Shown piece after piece: positions 6,542 to 6,874 of a DNA stretch of 6,874 nt (position 1 is the first letter of the stretch; the number at the start of each line of letters is the position of its first letter). The DNA lies in contig JAQBGV010000067.1 of NCBI GenBank assembly GCA_032128395.1, positions 1 to 6,874 of the forward strand. The letters run 5' to 3'. The position numbers and the translations under genes are program-made. The notes below the pieces were generated by a model. It saw only the letters and a program-made list of their open reading frames with translations. It was not told the DNA's origin and searched no databases. This DNA comes from JAQBGV01 sp032128395 (lineage in GTDB: Bacteria; Planctomycetota; UBA8108; UBA1146).

Positions 6542-6874
6542 CTAGAGGGACGCCTTCGCGCCCTCCGCTTCCGCCACCAGCTTGTCGAGAACCTCGTCTA
6601 GTTTCTCGCCACGCTTGTCCTTGTCCCGGATCACACCGTTTGCGTCGATGATGTAGATCGTCGGCCAGCCGCGGACGTTCCACAGGCTCGGGATCGGGCC
6701 GGAGGTCGCCTCCGGGCCGCACCAGAAACTGCGCCAGGTGATCTCCTCCTCCTTCAGGCGAGGACGGAGCTTCTCGAGATCCTCATCGCTGTTCACACCG
6801 ATCAGAGCGAAAGGACGGCCTGCCATTCTCTCCACGAGCGACCGCTCGTGTGGGTACATCGCCCGGCAGGGCCC
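6542..6874 (-). CDS. TlpA/redoxin-type thioredoxin-fold protein, C-terminal part, 5' end outside the window
   Basis: The stop codon is at 6542-6544, and the frame is open through the right edge, leaving 110 residues visible. The first visible residues are Gly-Pro-Cys-Arg-Ala-Met. This matches the second half of a thioredoxin CGPC active site (resolving Cys at 6866-6868), so the first Cys would lie just outside the window and the ATG at 6857-6859 is internal, not the start. Downstream come the strand FALIGVNSD, a TWRSFW segment, GPIPSLWNVRG and the cis-proline motif GWPTIYIID, then a C-terminal helix (KLDEVLDKLVAEAEG). This order fits TlpA/ResA/AhpC-TSA-like redoxins, which usually act as membrane-attached or periplasmic thiol-disulfide oxidoreductases. 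Any signal peptide or N-terminal domain is not visible. A Cys in FWCGP (6719-6721) mimics an active site but lacks the second Cys. The gene converges on the efflux operon, so a functional link is not indicated. Confidence 0.85.
   Translation of the reverse strand, partial: GPCRAMYPHERSLVERMAGRPFALIGVNSDEDLEKLRPRLKEEEITWRSFWCGPEATSGPIPSLWNVRGWPTIYIIDANGVIRDKDKRGEKLDEVLDKLVAEAEGAKASL

Noticed and set aside
6542..6859. Complete small redoxin gene starting at the ATG at 6857-6859
   Set aside because: The frame continues to the window edge and encodes Gly-Pro-Cys-Arg-Ala just before this Met, i.e. part of a thioredoxin active site. The true start is outside the window.
1..6874. CRISPR arrays, tRNA/rRNA genes, insertion sequences or transposition signatures
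   Set aside because: I saw no regularly spaced repeats, no tRNA-like cloverleaf or rRNA sequence, no transposase coding region and no paired terminal inverted repeats.

Overview
The window is GC-rich, compact bacterial DNA dominated by one three-gene operon on the + strand (133-6444). It encodes a complete tripartite heavy-metal efflux pump of the CzcCBA type: an outer-membrane channel (czcC-like), a periplasmic adaptor (czcB-like) and an inner-membrane RND proton/metal antiporter (czcA-like). A convergent, partly visible gene on the - strand (6542-6874) encodes the C-terminal part of a TlpA/redoxin-type thioredoxin-fold protein. The host must be Gram-negative (diderm), because the pump spans two membranes and two components look like lipoproteins. 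The redoxin resembles, from memory, the style common in Planctomycetota and related environmental phyla, but that placement is a guess.

Layout: 1-132 is the upstream leader, with a C8 run and a 7-bp perfect inverted repeat but no promoter I can defend. The outer-membrane factor is at 133-1587, followed by a 40-nt gap. The adaptor is at 1628-2959, followed by a 17-nt gap. The pump is at 2977-6444. A 97-bp convergent intergenic region follows, holding a strong hairpin (6481-6518) that probably separates the two transcription units. The redoxin gene runs off the right edge. Each operon gene has a recognisable Shine-Dalgarno sequence, and the short gaps suggest one transcript. No metal-responsive regulator is visible in the window.

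How it works together: the CzcA-like pump uses the proton gradient to move divalent metal from periplasm or cytoplasm, the CzcB-like adaptor links it to the channel, and the CzcC-like trimer opens to the outside. The pump's TM4 carries the HME-1/2 signature (DFG-x3-DGA-x3-VEN), which favours Zn/Cd/Co or Ni/Co over Cu/Ag. The most unusual detail is a His-rich insertion of about 30 residues in the pump's periplasmic domain, paired with a His/acid-rich N-terminal linker and a C-terminal His-Gln-His in the adaptor. These could be metal-collecting segments. Otherwise I see an intact, ordinary metal-resistance operon and no evidence for a wholly new system.
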